From the NCBI GenBank assembly GCA_030065125.1, contig JASJDM010000039.1, forward strand, positions 1 to 47,574: a stretch of DNA of 47,574 nucleotides. Reading direction: 5' to 3'. Positions 15,489 through 24,281 of the stretch are shown here, in pieces (positions within the stretch are counted from its first letter, which is position 1; each line of letters starts with the position of its first letter). A program made the translations under genes and the position numbers. The DNA comes from Lysobacterales bacterium. GTDB lineage: Bacteria; Pseudomonadota; Gammaproteobacteria; Xanthomonadales; SZUA-38. Under the pieces are notes generated by a model, which saw only the letters and a list, made by a program, of their open reading frames with translations, had not been told where the DNA came from and searched no databases.

Positions 15489-16244
15489 TCAGGGCCTGGC
15501 GAAAAGTTCTACGGAAAAGTCACGGAATTTTCGAAGGACGGTGGCCTCACCGAATCCCCGCTGCGCCAGCAGTGCGCGGCACTTCGGGACGTCACAAAGG
15601 CTGTCGTGGAGTTCAATGAGCAGTAATTGGGTGCGATCCAGAAGGTCGGGATAGCTGCTGATGAAGTCGAACTCACTCCCCTCGATATCACACTTCAGCA
15701 GGTCGATGGCCTGGTCCGCCGGCAGATTTTCCTCTACGTCGAGGTACGGCACCTGGCGCCGGCCGCGATCATCAACCCTGTTGGCAATATGGAATGTGTC
15801 TTCTGCAAAGGAGGCATTGCCCTGACGCTGTCCTACCAGTCCGTTGAAAACGGCGACCGGCATCGGGAACCCCTGGTCGCTGATACGGGATTCCAGTTCG
15901 TGGACCAGGGAATCGCTGGCCTCGAACGCGTGAACCCGAGGCAGGTCTGACGATTCCCCATAACGGGTCCGCCACAGGTGAAACAGCCGAAATACGAAGT
16001 AGCCGACATTGGCGCCCAGGTCCAGCACCACCGGCGGGTTGTCGCCTTCTTTCCGGCGGGCGAACAGGGCAGCAAATGCCGGGTCATACTCACCATCCAC
16101 AAACAGGTCGCTGAAAACGATCCACTCACCCTCACTACAAATACGGACCTTGATCCCCGACGTCAGAGTCCACCCGGGCCGCAGCTTCTTCCATCGTCGA
16201 TCGCGAAGTTTCTCCAGCAGTCGGGAACGGCTCAGTCCAAGCAC
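15489..16244 (-). CDS. FkbM family methyltransferase
   Basis: A 251-residue SAM-dependent methyltransferase of the FkbM type. VVLDLGANVGYFVFRLF (about residue 72) is motif I. VHAFEASDSLVHELESRI is the acidic-residue segment. LLKCDIEGSEFDFISSYPDLL is the FkbM signature, and LLLIELHDS follows. Family members O-methylate sugars or secondary metabolites. It overlaps the upstream glycosyltransferase by 13 bases, so the pair probably modifies the same glycan or lipid. No polysaccharide cluster surrounds them, and their acceptor is unknown. Confidence 0.85.
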   Translation of the reverse strand: MLGLSRSRLLEKLRDRRWKKLRPGWTLTSGIKVRICSEGEWIVFSDLFVDGEYDPAFAALFARRKEGDNPPVVLDLGANVGYFVFRLFHLWRTRYGESSDLPRVHAFEASDSLVHELESRISDQGFPMPVAVFNGLVGQRQGNASFAEDTFHIANRVDDRGRRQVPYLDVEENLPADQAIDLLKCDIEGSEFDFISSYPDLLDRTQLLLIELHDSLCDVPKCRALLAQRGFGEATVLRKFRDFSVELFARP

Positions 16245-17266
16245 AGAACCTCCTCGTCGTTGAACCTTCCGGGCTTTTTCAGATTGCCAGCCTGGTCGCC
16301 GGTCACCCGATCAATGAACTGACGGACCACATGATCTTTCCGCAAGGCCCAAATGGTCTGCCAGAATTGTGCGGGTCGCTTGAGGGCGCCGGCCAGGAAT
16401 CGCAACCAGCCGCCAAGCGGGATCCAGCGCCACAGCCACCGCGAATCCGGACCAGCCAGGCCACACAGAATCAATAGGGTCCAGGGGGGAACCGGCGCCT
16501 GTGATTTCCTGGCAACCCATTGGCCCACGGTCGAGCTGTCCATCCCCACGTCGCGAAAGAATGCAGTGGCCAGCCACGCCTGGCAGGCACCGTACAAACC
16601 GTGGGTTCGGCCCCGGGCAGTCTCCCGGGTCACTGCGAAATGCGCCTTGGGGTCGGCTGCAAACAGGATGGGGAATCGAAACGTTCTCTCCCTGATCGCT
16701 TCCACCAGGTCAAAGGGCGCCTCATCGGGCACCACCATTGCCGCCAGCCTGTCCGATCGCATCACCGTTGCCCCATCGGCATACCGCGCACCGGCCACGG
16801 CGTTCCAGTGCGGCCATTGAATCTCGTAGACCCGATCCTCCACCGGGTGAACGGATTTGCCGGGGTGCTGCCAGCTGCCGTCCGCCTGTTCCACAGCCAA
16901 CCACTGATTGGAGACCGCAACCTCTGCCTCAGGCCTCTGCTCCAACAGCCCGATCATTGAGGCCAGGAAGTCTTCATTCCACCAGTTATCGTCCTGCAAC
17001 ATCGCCATGTACGGTTCGGACATATCCGTAAAGGCGAGATTGTAAGACGCCATGGCTCCCAGATTGACCTGGTGATCGATGATGCTGATCCGGGCATCCC
17101 CGAGTTGGTCCACCAGGCGCCCGGGCTCCGGGTCAGTCGGGTCGTCGTTGTGAACCTCGCACACCCAGCGAGTAAAGGTCTGCGACAACAGGCTTTGCAG
17201 GGCCCGCCCCAGCAAATGGGAACGTCGATAGGTGAATAGGAAAATTCGGCATTGCGCGCTGCTCAT
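16232..17266 (-). CDS. Family 2 glycosyltransferase (GT-A fold)
   Basis: A 344-residue inverting glycosyltransferase. It begins with RIFLFTYRRSHLLGRALQSLLSQTF, the GT2 nucleotide-binding start. The motif MLQDDNWW near residue 90 supplies the acidic metal-binding residues, and the acceptor half follows with a hydrophobic basic segment (WRWIPLGGWLRFLAGALKRP). That segment may associate with the membrane. The frame opens at 17338, but the preceding residues are atypical and the fold starts at the ATG 17266; neither has a strong ribosome binding site. It is translationally overlapped with FkbM downstream. Likely makes a cell-surface or secreted glycan; substrate unknown. Confidence 0.78.
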   Translation of the reverse strand: MSSAQCRIFLFTYRRSHLLGRALQSLLSQTFTRWVCEVHNDDPTDPEPGRLVDQLGDARISIIDHQVNLGAMASYNLAFTDMSEPYMAMLQDDNWWNEDFLASMIGLLEQRPEAEVAVSNQWLAVEQADGSWQHPGKSVHPVEDRVYEIQWPHWNAVAGARYADGATVMRSDRLAAMVVPDEAPFDLVEAIRERTFRFPILFAADPKAHFAVTRETARGRTHGLYGACQAWLATAFFRDVGMDSSTVGQWVARKSQAPVPPWTLLILCGLAGPDSRWLWRWIPLGGWLRFLAGALKRPAQFWQTIWALRKDHVVRQFIDRVTGDQAGNLKKPGRFNDEEVLCLD

Positions 17267-17393
17267 CGGTCGCAGTACGCCTGCGAACTTAGTACCAGCG
17301 CGCTGTTCATGGACACTTACGATACACGAAAATGCCATTCACAGCGCCGCCACACGACGCCGCCCGACTGAAGCTCGGCTGATTCAGGTTGAG

Positions 17394-20300
17394 TCAGGCC
17401 CTGGGCTTGTCGATCACCACGTTGGGGTTGGCGGCCCGCATGGCCTCCAGTTCCTTGGCCACCACGTCCGGCGACTGGGAGCCACGCGCCATGAGCTTGT
17501 AGAAAGACGGCACGATGAACAGCGTAAACACCGTAGCGATGCCTATGCCGAAGAACACCACGACGCCCAGCACGGTTCGGCTCTCGGCGCCCGGGCCGGC
17601 CGCCAGCATCAGCGGGATGGACCCCATGGTGGTGGATACCGTGGTCATCAGCACCGGCCGGAAGCGGATGCGGGACGCCTCCACGATGGCTTGCTCGAAG
17701 GGTCTGCCCGCGTCGCGCAGCTGGTTGATGAACTCCACGATGAGAATGCCATTCTTGGCCGCAATACCCACCAGCATGATGATGCCGATCTGGCTGTAGA
17801 TGTTGAAAGTAAGCCCGGTCACCAGCAGGCCCAGCAGGCCACCTGCAACCGCCAGCGGCACGGTGATCATGATCACGATGGGCTGTCTGAAACTTTCAAA
17901 CTGGGCGGCCAGCACCAGGAACACCACCAGCAGAGCCATTCCCAGGGAGAAGTAGATCGCGCCCGAGGCCTCCTTGTATTCCAGGGACTCGCCCTTGTAA
18001 TCCACCTTGGCTCCCACCGGCAGTTCCGAGCGCACCAGGCCTTCCAGGTAGTCCAGTGCCTCGCTCAGCGAGTAACCCGGCGCCAGGCTGGCGCTCAGGG
18101 TCACCGCGCGCATGCGGTTGTAACGGTTGAGCTGGGCTGAGCCGGCCGTGCCCTCGATGGCGATGACGTTGGTCAGCGGAATCAGGTCGCCGGAGGTGTC
18201 CGAGCGCACGTAGATATTGCGCAGGTCTTCCGGCGTGGCCCGCTGGGATTCCTTGGCCTGCAGGATCACGTCGTACTCTTCGCCGTCAACCACGTAGGTG
18301 GTGAGCTCCTGTTCGGTCATCATGGTTTGCAGGGTGCGCCCCACCGAGCGCACTGAAACACCCAGCTCGGCAGCGCGATCCTTGTCCAGCCGCACCATCA
18401 GCTGGGGCTGGGTCTCTTTCAGGTCTGCATCCAGCCGAACCAGCCCGGGATTCTCCCGTGCCTTCTCCAGTATGATGTCGCGCCAGCGCGCCAGCTCTTC
18501 GTAGGTGGGCCCGCCCAGCACGAACTGCACGGGCTGCCCGCCGCCGCCCCGGGAAATGCCGGACCGCATGAAGGCGAAGATGTTGAGGTCTGGGATCTGG
18601 CGCCACTGGGCCAGCATGTCGTTCATTGCTTCGCGGGTGGTCACGCCGGTGCCGCCCCCATCCAGGGCCATGGTCACTGCCACGATACCCGAGTTGGTGG
18701 CGCCGCTGCGCCAGCCCGGCATGGACACCAGGCCACGCTGGACGTCACCCGACTCCACGTATTCCAGCATTGGCGCCTCGATGGCGTCGATGTGGCTGAA
18801 CATGCGCTTGAGGCTGGTGCCCTCAGGCGCCCGGATGGAACCGAAGAAGAATCCCTGGTCTTCCTGGGGCGCGTACTCCTGGGGGATGGTCTCCAGCAGC
18901 CACACTACGGAAAGGCCCACGGCAAAGATGCCCACCACAAACGCCCATGCCACTTTCAGGCTGCGCTCCAGCAGCCGCTGGTACCCGGCAGCCAGGCGTT
19001 CGAACATACGATCGATCCAGGCACTGATCCCGGTCATGTCCCCGTGGGGCTTGAGCAGCTTGGAGCACAGCATGGGCACCAGGGAAAGCGCCAGGAAGGT
19101 CGAAAATATGACCGCGGCGGAAATGGTGATGGCCAGTTCAGAAAAAATGCGTCCGATGTTGTCCTTCAGGAAGACGATGGGCGCGAACACCGCCACCAGC
19201 ACCACCGTGGTGGTGATGACAGCAAAGGACACCTGGCGGGAGCCGCGGTAGGCCGCCAGCAGCGGCGCCTCACCCTTGTCCACCCGGCGGTGGCAGTTCT
19301 CCAGCACCACGATGGAGTCGTCCACCACCAGGCCGATACACAGCACCAGGGCCAGCAGCGTAATCAGGTTGACCGACAGGCCAAACGCTGCCAGCAGGCT
19401 GAAAGCCGCCACCAGGCAGATGGGGATTGTCAGCACCGGGATGATGGTGGCGCGCAGGTTGCCCAGGAACAGGAAGATGACGCAGCCTACCAGGGCCACG
19501 GTGATGCCTATGGTCCAGTACACCGACCTGATGGCTGCCCGGATGAACACCGAGTCGTCGGTGCTCTTGGTCAGCCGCATACCCTCGGGCAGCTCCTGGT
19601 TGATCTGCGCCATTTCGGCGTTGACCGCACTGAGCACGTCCACGGTGTTGGCGGTGGACTGCTTGATGATTCCCAACGCCGTGCCGTCTGCGCCGTTGGA
19701 GCGAAACAGGCGGCGCAGGTTGCGCGGCGCGATCTCCACTTCAGCCACCTCACCCAGGCGTACCAGGTGACCGTCTTCACCCCGCTTGATGACCAGGCGC
19801 TCAAAGTCTTCCGGCGTCGTGTAGTTGCGCGCCATCCGCACCTGAAACTCGCGATCCAGGGATTCAACCCGGCCAGCGGGAAGCTCGATGTTTTCGCGCA
19901 GCAGGGCCGCTTCGATGTCCGACACGGTCAACTGCCGCGCCGCCAGCGCCAGGCGGTCGATCCACAGCCGCATGGACGGCCGGCCGCTGCCGAAATTGGA
20001 CACGTTTGACACGCCGGGGATGGTGGCGAACCGGTCCACCACGTAACGGTCGGCATAGTCGGTGATCTCCATGGAGTTCATGGAGTCGCTGGACAGCGTC
20101 AGGTACATGATGGGTCGGGCGTCGGTTTCCCGCTTGTCCACGGTGGGCGGATCAACTTCGTCCGGCAGGCGGCGGACCACCCGGGAGACGCGGTCGCGGA
20201 CGTCGTTGGCCGCAACGTCAATGTCCCGGTCCAGGTCAAACTCGATGCTGATGGAGGAGCGGCCATCCCGGCTGTTGGAGTTGATGGTCTTGACACCCTG

Positions 20301-20522
20301 TATCCCGCTGAGCTCGCTTTCCAGGATCTGGGTGATGCGCTTTTCCACCACCTCGGCCGAAGCGCCGGCGTATTGGGTGGAGACCGAGACGATGGGAGAC
20401 GCGATGTCCGGGTACTCGCGTACCGGCAGCTCCTTGAACGAAAGGATGCCGAACGCGAACAACAGCACGGTCAGTACCGTGGCGAATACCGGCCGCTTGA
20501 CCGATACGTCAGACAGCCACAT
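17394..20522 (-). CDS. RND efflux transporter, inner-membrane permease (HAE1 type)
   Basis: A 1042-residue RND permease, the normal family length. The start, MWLSDVSVKRPVFATVL, and the ELPVREYPDI segment are typical. The TM4 proton-relay pair is Asp401-Asp402 in LCIGLVVDDSIVVLENCHRR. Large periplasmic loops follow TM1 and TM7 in two internally homologous halves, and VGIAAKNGILIVEFINQLRDAG marks TM10. It should act as a trimer with the adaptor encoded three bases upstream and an outer-membrane channel such as TolC, which is not in this window. It resembles the MexK/VexF branch of drug exporters. No local regulator is seen, so expression may be basal or controlled from elsewhere. Confidence 0.95.
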   Translation of the reverse strand: MWLSDVSVKRPVFATVLTVLLFAFGILSFKELPVREYPDIASPIVSVSTQYAGASAEVVEKRITQILESELSGIQGVKTINSNSRDGRSSISIEFDLDRDIDVAANDVRDRVSRVVRRLPDEVDPPTVDKRETDARPIMYLTLSSDSMNSMEITDYADRYVVDRFATIPGVSNVSNFGSGRPSMRLWIDRLALAARQLTVSDIEAALLRENIELPAGRVESLDREFQVRMARNYTTPEDFERLVIKRGEDGHLVRLGEVAEVEIAPRNLRRLFRSNGADGTALGIIKQSTANTVDVLSAVNAEMAQINQELPEGMRLTKSTDDSVFIRAAIRSVYWTIGITVALVGCVIFLFLGNLRATIIPVLTIPICLVAAFSLLAAFGLSVNLITLLALVLCIGLVVDDSIVVLENCHRRVDKGEAPLLAAYRGSRQVSFAVITTTVVLVAVFAPIVFLKDNIGRIFSELAITISAAVIFSTFLALSLVPMLCSKLLKPHGDMTGISAWIDRMFERLAAGYQRLLERSLKVAWAFVVGIFAVGLSVVWLLETIPQEYAPQEDQGFFFGSIRAPEGTSLKRMFSHIDAIEAPMLEYVESGDVQRGLVSMPGWRSGATNSGIVAVTMALDGGGTGVTTREAMNDMLAQWRQIPDLNIFAFMRSGISRGGGGQPVQFVLGGPTYEELARWRDIILEKARENPGLVRLDADLKETQPQLMVRLDKDRAAELGVSVRSVGRTLQTMMTEQELTTYVVDGEEYDVILQAKESQRATPEDLRNIYVRSDTSGDLIPLTNVIAIEGTAGSAQLNRYNRMRAVTLSASLAPGYSLSEALDYLEGLVRSELPVGAKVDYKGESLEYKEASGAIYFSLGMALLVVFLVLAAQFESFRQPIVIMITVPLAVAGGLLGLLVTGLTFNIYSQIGIIMLVGIAAKNGILIVEFINQLRDAGRPFEQAIVEASRIRFRPVLMTTVSTTMGSIPLMLAAGPGAESRTVLGVVVFFGIGIATVFTLFIVPSFYKLMARGSQSPDVVAKELEAMRAANPNVVIDKPRA

Positions 20523-20525
20523 GGC

Positions 20526-21662
20526 TCAGCGCCCCGCGCCGGCCGGCGCGCCCGACCCGGCGCTGATAGAGCCGGTGCCTTTCTGGCCGGGGCTGCTGGC
20601 CGTTGCCGGACTTTCTCCCTGCAGCCTGACGCTGGCACCGTCCCGCAGAGACATGGTGCCTTCGGTTACCACCAGCTCCCCGGCCTCCAGGCCGCTCAGG
20701 ATTTCAACGCGCCCGTAGGTGCGTTGGCCCAGAGTAACGTCCCGTCGCCAGGCGCGGCGCTCGTCGTCAATGGTGAAGACGTAGTTGGCCGCACTGCGCT
20801 GAATGACTGCCGCTTCGGATACGGCCAGCACGTCGCGCCGGTCGGTGATGACGTTGACGGTCATCAGCATGCCCGGACGCAGGCTTTCGTCGCTGTTGTC
20901 GATCAGCGCCCGCACTTCCACTGCCCGGGTCACGGGATCGATGCGGGAGCTGATGGAGCTGATCTGCCCTTCAAAGACCCTGCTGTCCCAGGCGGTGCTG
21001 GTGGCTTTCACGGAGAAGCCGATACGCAGCCGGGCAAGCAGGGTTTCGGGAACGGTGAAATCCAGCTTGACCACCGACAGGTCGTCCAGGGTCGTAATGG
21101 CCGTGCCTGGGGTTACCAGCGTGCCGATGCTGACCTCGCGAAAACCCAGCACACCGCTGAACGGTGCCTTGATCAGGCGGTCCTGCAGTCGTGCTTCAAC
21201 CGAGTTCAGCCGGGCGCGGGCAGCGTCGGCTGCGCTGACCGCCACGTCCACCTCGGAGTCGGCGGCCAGGCCGCGTCCGCCCAGGTCCCGGACCCGCTGC
21301 AGCTGCCGGTTGGCGTCGTCCAGGTTGGCCCGGGCCTCGGCCAGCTGGGCCTCCTCTTCTTCGTTGGTCAGTTCAACCAGAACGGTTCCAGCCTCAACGA
21401 AGTCGCCATCGTCGAAATTGATGCGACGGACCGTGTCGGAAAGGTTGGCGGTGATGGTGACCGATTCGTTGGCCTGGGTCGTCCCGATGGCCTCAACAAT
21501 CCGTTCGAAGGGTTCAATCCTGGCCGGTTCAGCCACCACCAGTACAGGCCCGCGCTGGCCCCAGCTGCCGCTGCCAGCGGCCGGGTCAGTGTCTCCGGCC
21601 AGCAGCCAGTAACCGGCAGCGGCCAGCGCCGCCACTATGATTATTGTTATCGCGGTTTTCAT
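20526..21662 (-). CDS. RND efflux periplasmic adaptor (membrane fusion protein)
   Basis: A 378-residue AcrA/MexA-type adaptor. An N-terminal membrane anchor (TAITIIIVAALAAAGYWLLAG) is followed by a barrel-sandwich hybrid start (VVEAIGTTQANESVTITANLSDTV), an alpha-helical hairpin rich in LAEARANLDDANRQL, and GVLGFREVSIGTLVTPGTAI which returns to the lipoyl domain. The beta-barrel and membrane-proximal domains occupy the C-terminal half. The extreme C-terminus is Gly/Ala/Ser-rich. No lipobox cysteine is visible, so it is held by its helix. AGGA lies about eight bases before the ATG. It is first in the operon, three bases before the permease. Confidence 0.93.
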   Translation of the reverse strand: MKTAITIIIVAALAAAGYWLLAGDTDPAAGSGSWGQRGPVLVVAEPARIEPFERIVEAIGTTQANESVTITANLSDTVRRINFDDGDFVEAGTVLVELTNEEEEAQLAEARANLDDANRQLQRVRDLGGRGLAADSEVDVAVSAADAARARLNSVEARLQDRLIKAPFSGVLGFREVSIGTLVTPGTAITTLDDLSVVKLDFTVPETLLARLRIGFSVKATSTAWDSRVFEGQISSISSRIDPVTRAVEVRALIDNSDESLRPGMLMTVNVITDRRDVLAVSEAAVIQRSAANYVFTIDDERRAWRRDVTLGQRTYGRVEILSGLEAGELVVTEGTMSLRDGASVRLQGESPATASSPGQKGTGSISAGSGAPAGAGR

Positions 21663-21848
21663 GTTGACGTCCTGCCCGGCCTCGCGGGACCGTTAAGCTC
21701 CGAGGCCATTGTACTCTCATCCGGCAACTCGTCATTCAGAGCGCCATTCCCGGCAGGCAGTGTACTCGCGCACCGTGAATGCGGGGTGTAGGAGGTTGGG
21801 ATGCTGGCGGAGGAGCCTGTCGGATCTCTCCGGCGGGTGAGTCACCCT

Positions 21849-22430
21849 CTAGTCGGTTTCTACCAGAACCTGGGACAGGTCCTTTCGCTTTTGCTGGGGA
21901 ACGATGCGGGGATAGCCGTACCAGAACAGCCCCACGCAGCGGTACTGGTCCGGCGCCAGGCCAAGGGATTCCAACAGCCTGGGATCCCGGGTGACGGGAC
22001 CGGTGGTCCACTTGACGCCTACCCCGGCCTGCCACAGGTAAAGCATCAGGTTCTGCACCGCACAGCAGGTCGCGGCGTAGTCCTCACGATCCAGCAGCGC
22101 GTCCTGGGAGACCCGACAGCTCACCACCAGCCAGCCTGGGACCTGCTCCATGCGCTGGCGCCGCGCGGCGGCCGCTTCCTCGCCCTTTTCCCGGAGGGCG
22201 AGTTCCACGGCCAGGTCGATCACCTTGCCGATGAGTCGGGTTCCCAGCAGGTGGAACAGCCAGGGCTCGGTGACCCGATGGTTGGGGGCCCATCGAGCCA
22301 GCTCGACGGCATTGGTCACCAGCTCCCGTGGAACCGGGTCCGGCTCAAAGAAGTTGATGGTCCGGCGGGCCCTGATCTGGTCGGCAAATCCAGCCAGCTC
22401 CGACCCGGACAGGACCAGGCTGGAACTCAA
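21849..22430 (-). CDS. Nitroreductase family protein
   Basis: A 193-residue FMN-dependent nitroreductase-like protein, compact like YdjA. RARRTINFFEPDPVPRELV near the start gives the R-R phosphate-binding site, ARWAPNHRVTEPWLF is the typical 'APs' segment, and CAVQNLMLYLWQAGVGVKW is the conserved helix near residue 125. These enzymes reduce nitro groups, quinones or enones with NAD(P)H. Its start overlaps the stop of the ferredoxin gene by four bases (ATGA), so an electron supply from that ferredoxin is possible though unproven. A 13-base palindrome (GGGTGA-G-TCACCC, 21835-21847) lies just past its stop. Confidence 0.85.
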   Translation of the reverse strand: MSSSLVLSGSELAGFADQIRARRTINFFEPDPVPRELVTNAVELARWAPNHRVTEPWLFHLLGTRLIGKVIDLAVELALREKGEEAAAARRQRMEQVPGWLVVSCRVSQDALLDREDYAATCCAVQNLMLYLWQAGVGVKWTTGPVTRDPRLLESLGLAPDQYRCVGLFWYGYPRIVPQQKRKDLSQVLVETD

Positions 22431-22750
22431 CTCTGAAACTCGGGCATGCGCACCACCAGCCCGTCCAGGTCATCTGTCACCGTGATCTGGCAGCTCAGGC
22501 GGCTGTTGTCAGCACGCTCGCACGCCGTGCAGTCCAGCATGTCTTCCTCGACGTCCTCGGCTGCGGTCAGTTTGTCCACGAACGACTCGTCAATGTAGAC
22601 ATGACAGGTGGCGCAGCTCATGCAGCCGCCGCAATCCGCGTCGATGCCGTCGATGTTGTTCTGGACGGCGCCTTCCATCAGGCTCCAGCCGTTGGGAACG
22701 TCCACCACGTGCTCGGTGCCGTTGTGCTCGATATAGGTGATTTTGGCCAT
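22427..22750 (-). CDS. [2Fe-2S] ferredoxin, adrenodoxin/putidaredoxin type
   Basis: A 107-residue plant/adrenodoxin-fold ferredoxin. The cluster ligands lie in DADCGGCMSCATCH (C-x5-C-x2-C) with the fourth in RLSCQI. Three extra cysteines are present: the middle one of CGGC, and two in LDCTAC where homologues usually have hydrophobic or Ala residues. It is coupled by ATGA overlap to the nitroreductase and lies 112 bases after sthA on the same strand. It is likely a one-electron carrier for a reductase or P450-type partner; no isc genes are nearby. The extra cysteines are unusual and could affect cluster stability or bind metal. Confidence 0.9.
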   Translation of the reverse strand: MAKITYIEHNGTEHVVDVPNGWSLMEGAVQNNIDGIDADCGGCMSCATCHVYIDESFVDKLTAAEDVEEDMLDCTACERADNSRLSCQITVTDDLDGLVVRMPEFQS

Positions 22751-22862
22751 GTTATGTCCTTCAGCGAATGCCCTGCTCTGTCAGGCGCAGCCAGAGTAGT
22801 GGGGATAAGGGCAGCGCTTTTAAAGAGAGCTGCCCGCAATTTGTTGAGGAAGATGACCTGAT

Positions 22863-24281
22863 TCAGGCGGTGGCTGCCCTGGCCGGCGCCTCGGTCTTCG
22901 GCCGCCGGTTGATGATGTCCAGTGCCGCCAGCCGGTAGGCTTCGGCCAGGGTCGGAAAATTGAAAATGTTCTCGACAAACATATCCACGTCCAGCCCCTC
23001 CACCATGGCAATCTGACCCATGTGAATCAGCTCGGTGGCGCCCTCACCCACGATCTGCACGCCGAGCACCTTTCGACCATCGCTGTCACAGACCAGCTTC
23101 AGCATGCCGTCCTGGATGCCGTCGATCTGGCCCCGGGCAACCTCGTCAAAGGTGGTTGACCCCACCATCACCGAGCCATGCTTCTCCCGGGCCTGCACTT
23201 CGGTCAGCCCGGCGCTGGCGATTTCCGGGATGGTGAAAATGCCGGCGGGAATTGTGTGGGATGGTGCGCCCAGGGGCAGTCCCAGGGCGTGGCGCACGGC
23301 CCGGCGGCCCTGCTCCATGGAGCTGGATGCCAGCGCCGGGGCACCAATCACGTCACCCACGGCATAGATGTGTGGCTGCCGGGTGCGGCAGAACTCGTCC
23401 ACGTCCATCAGGCCGCGCTCGTTGGCGCTCAGTTCAGCCTTGTCCAGCTCCAGGTACTCCAGGTTGGCGATGCGGCCGGCGGCGGCTATGGCCTTTTCAG
23501 CCCGCACCGTGTCACCGTTCTCCAGCTCCACCTCGACCTCCAGCCCGTTCCATTTCATGCTGGCGATGTCCCTTTCGCCCAGGTAGGTACCGCCAAAGGA
23601 CTCAAAATTTCGCACAAAGGCATCGCACAGCTCAGGGTCCAGAAACCCCAGGGGTCTGGGATAGCGGTCGATCATGGTGACCCGCGACCCAAGTATGGCA
23701 AAAATCGACGCGTACTCGCTGGCAATGACGCCGCTGCCGATGACCACCAGGGACTTCGGCAGGTAGCACATGGAGAGTATGGAATCACTGTCCAGGATGT
23801 GCTCGTGATCAATAGGAATATTGTCGGGGTCTCGCGGACTGGAGCCGGTGGCCAGCACTATGTATCGGCTGCGCAGCTCCCAGGTCTGTCCGTCAACCTT
23901 GTTCACCAGCAGGGTGTGGGGATCGGCGAAACGCGCGCGTCCGTGTATCCACTCCACACCTGCGCGTTCCAACTGGTCGGAAATGAACGAATCGTGTGAG
24001 CTCAGCACCTGCTGCAGGCGGGACATCAGGTGGGTCATGGGTTCCTGCTGTTCCAGGTCCAGGTTGAAATCCCGGACGACGCGACGGGTCCGCGTCAGCT
24101 GCAGCGCGTTTTCGCGCAAGGTTTTGCTGGGGATCGTGCCGCTGTGAACGCATGCGCCACCGGCCCGGTTATCGCGTTCCACCAACCCAACCATGCACCC
24201 GGCCTCGGCTGCCTGGATGGCTGCTTTCTGACCAGCGGGGCCGGATCCGATGACCACCACGTCGAATGAGTGTCTTTTCAC
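22863..24281 (-). CDS. sthA: Soluble pyridine nucleotide transhydrogenase
   Basis: A 472-residue flavoprotein that transfers hydride between NADPH and NAD+. The N-terminal FAD motif is VVIGSGPAGQKAAIQAA. ACVHSGTIPSKTLRENA replaces the redox CxxxxC pair of lipoamide dehydrogenases, as is typical of SthA. LVVIGSGVIASEYASIFAILG is the NAD(P)-binding motif, and HIYAVGDVIGAPALASSSMEQGR is the second FAD segment. It is cytosolic, balances NADPH and NADH, and works as an oligomer. Its start overlaps the HDOD gene's stop by four bases. Confidence 0.93.
   Translation of the reverse strand: MKRHSFDVVVIGSGPAGQKAAIQAAEAGCMVGLVERDNRAGGACVHSGTIPSKTLRENALQLTRTRRVVRDFNLDLEQQEPMTHLMSRLQQVLSSHDSFISDQLERAGVEWIHGRARFADPHTLLVNKVDGQTWELRSRYIVLATGSSPRDPDNIPIDHEHILDSDSILSMCYLPKSLVVIGSGVIASEYASIFAILGSRVTMIDRYPRPLGFLDPELCDAFVRNFESFGGTYLGERDIASMKWNGLEVEVELENGDTVRAEKAIAAAGRIANLEYLELDKAELSANERGLMDVDEFCRTRQPHIYAVGDVIGAPALASSSMEQGRRAVRHALGLPLGAPSHTIPAGIFTIPEIASAGLTEVQAREKHGSVMVGSTTFDEVARGQIDGIQDGMLKLVCDSDGRKVLGVQIVGEGATELIHMGQIAMVEGLDVDMFVENIFNFPTLAEAYRLAALDIINRRPKTEAPARAATA

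Noticed and set aside
18792..20009. 405-codon plus-strand frame within the RND permease
   Set aside because: It is a His/Gln/Arg-rich shadow of the permease coding sequence on the other strand.
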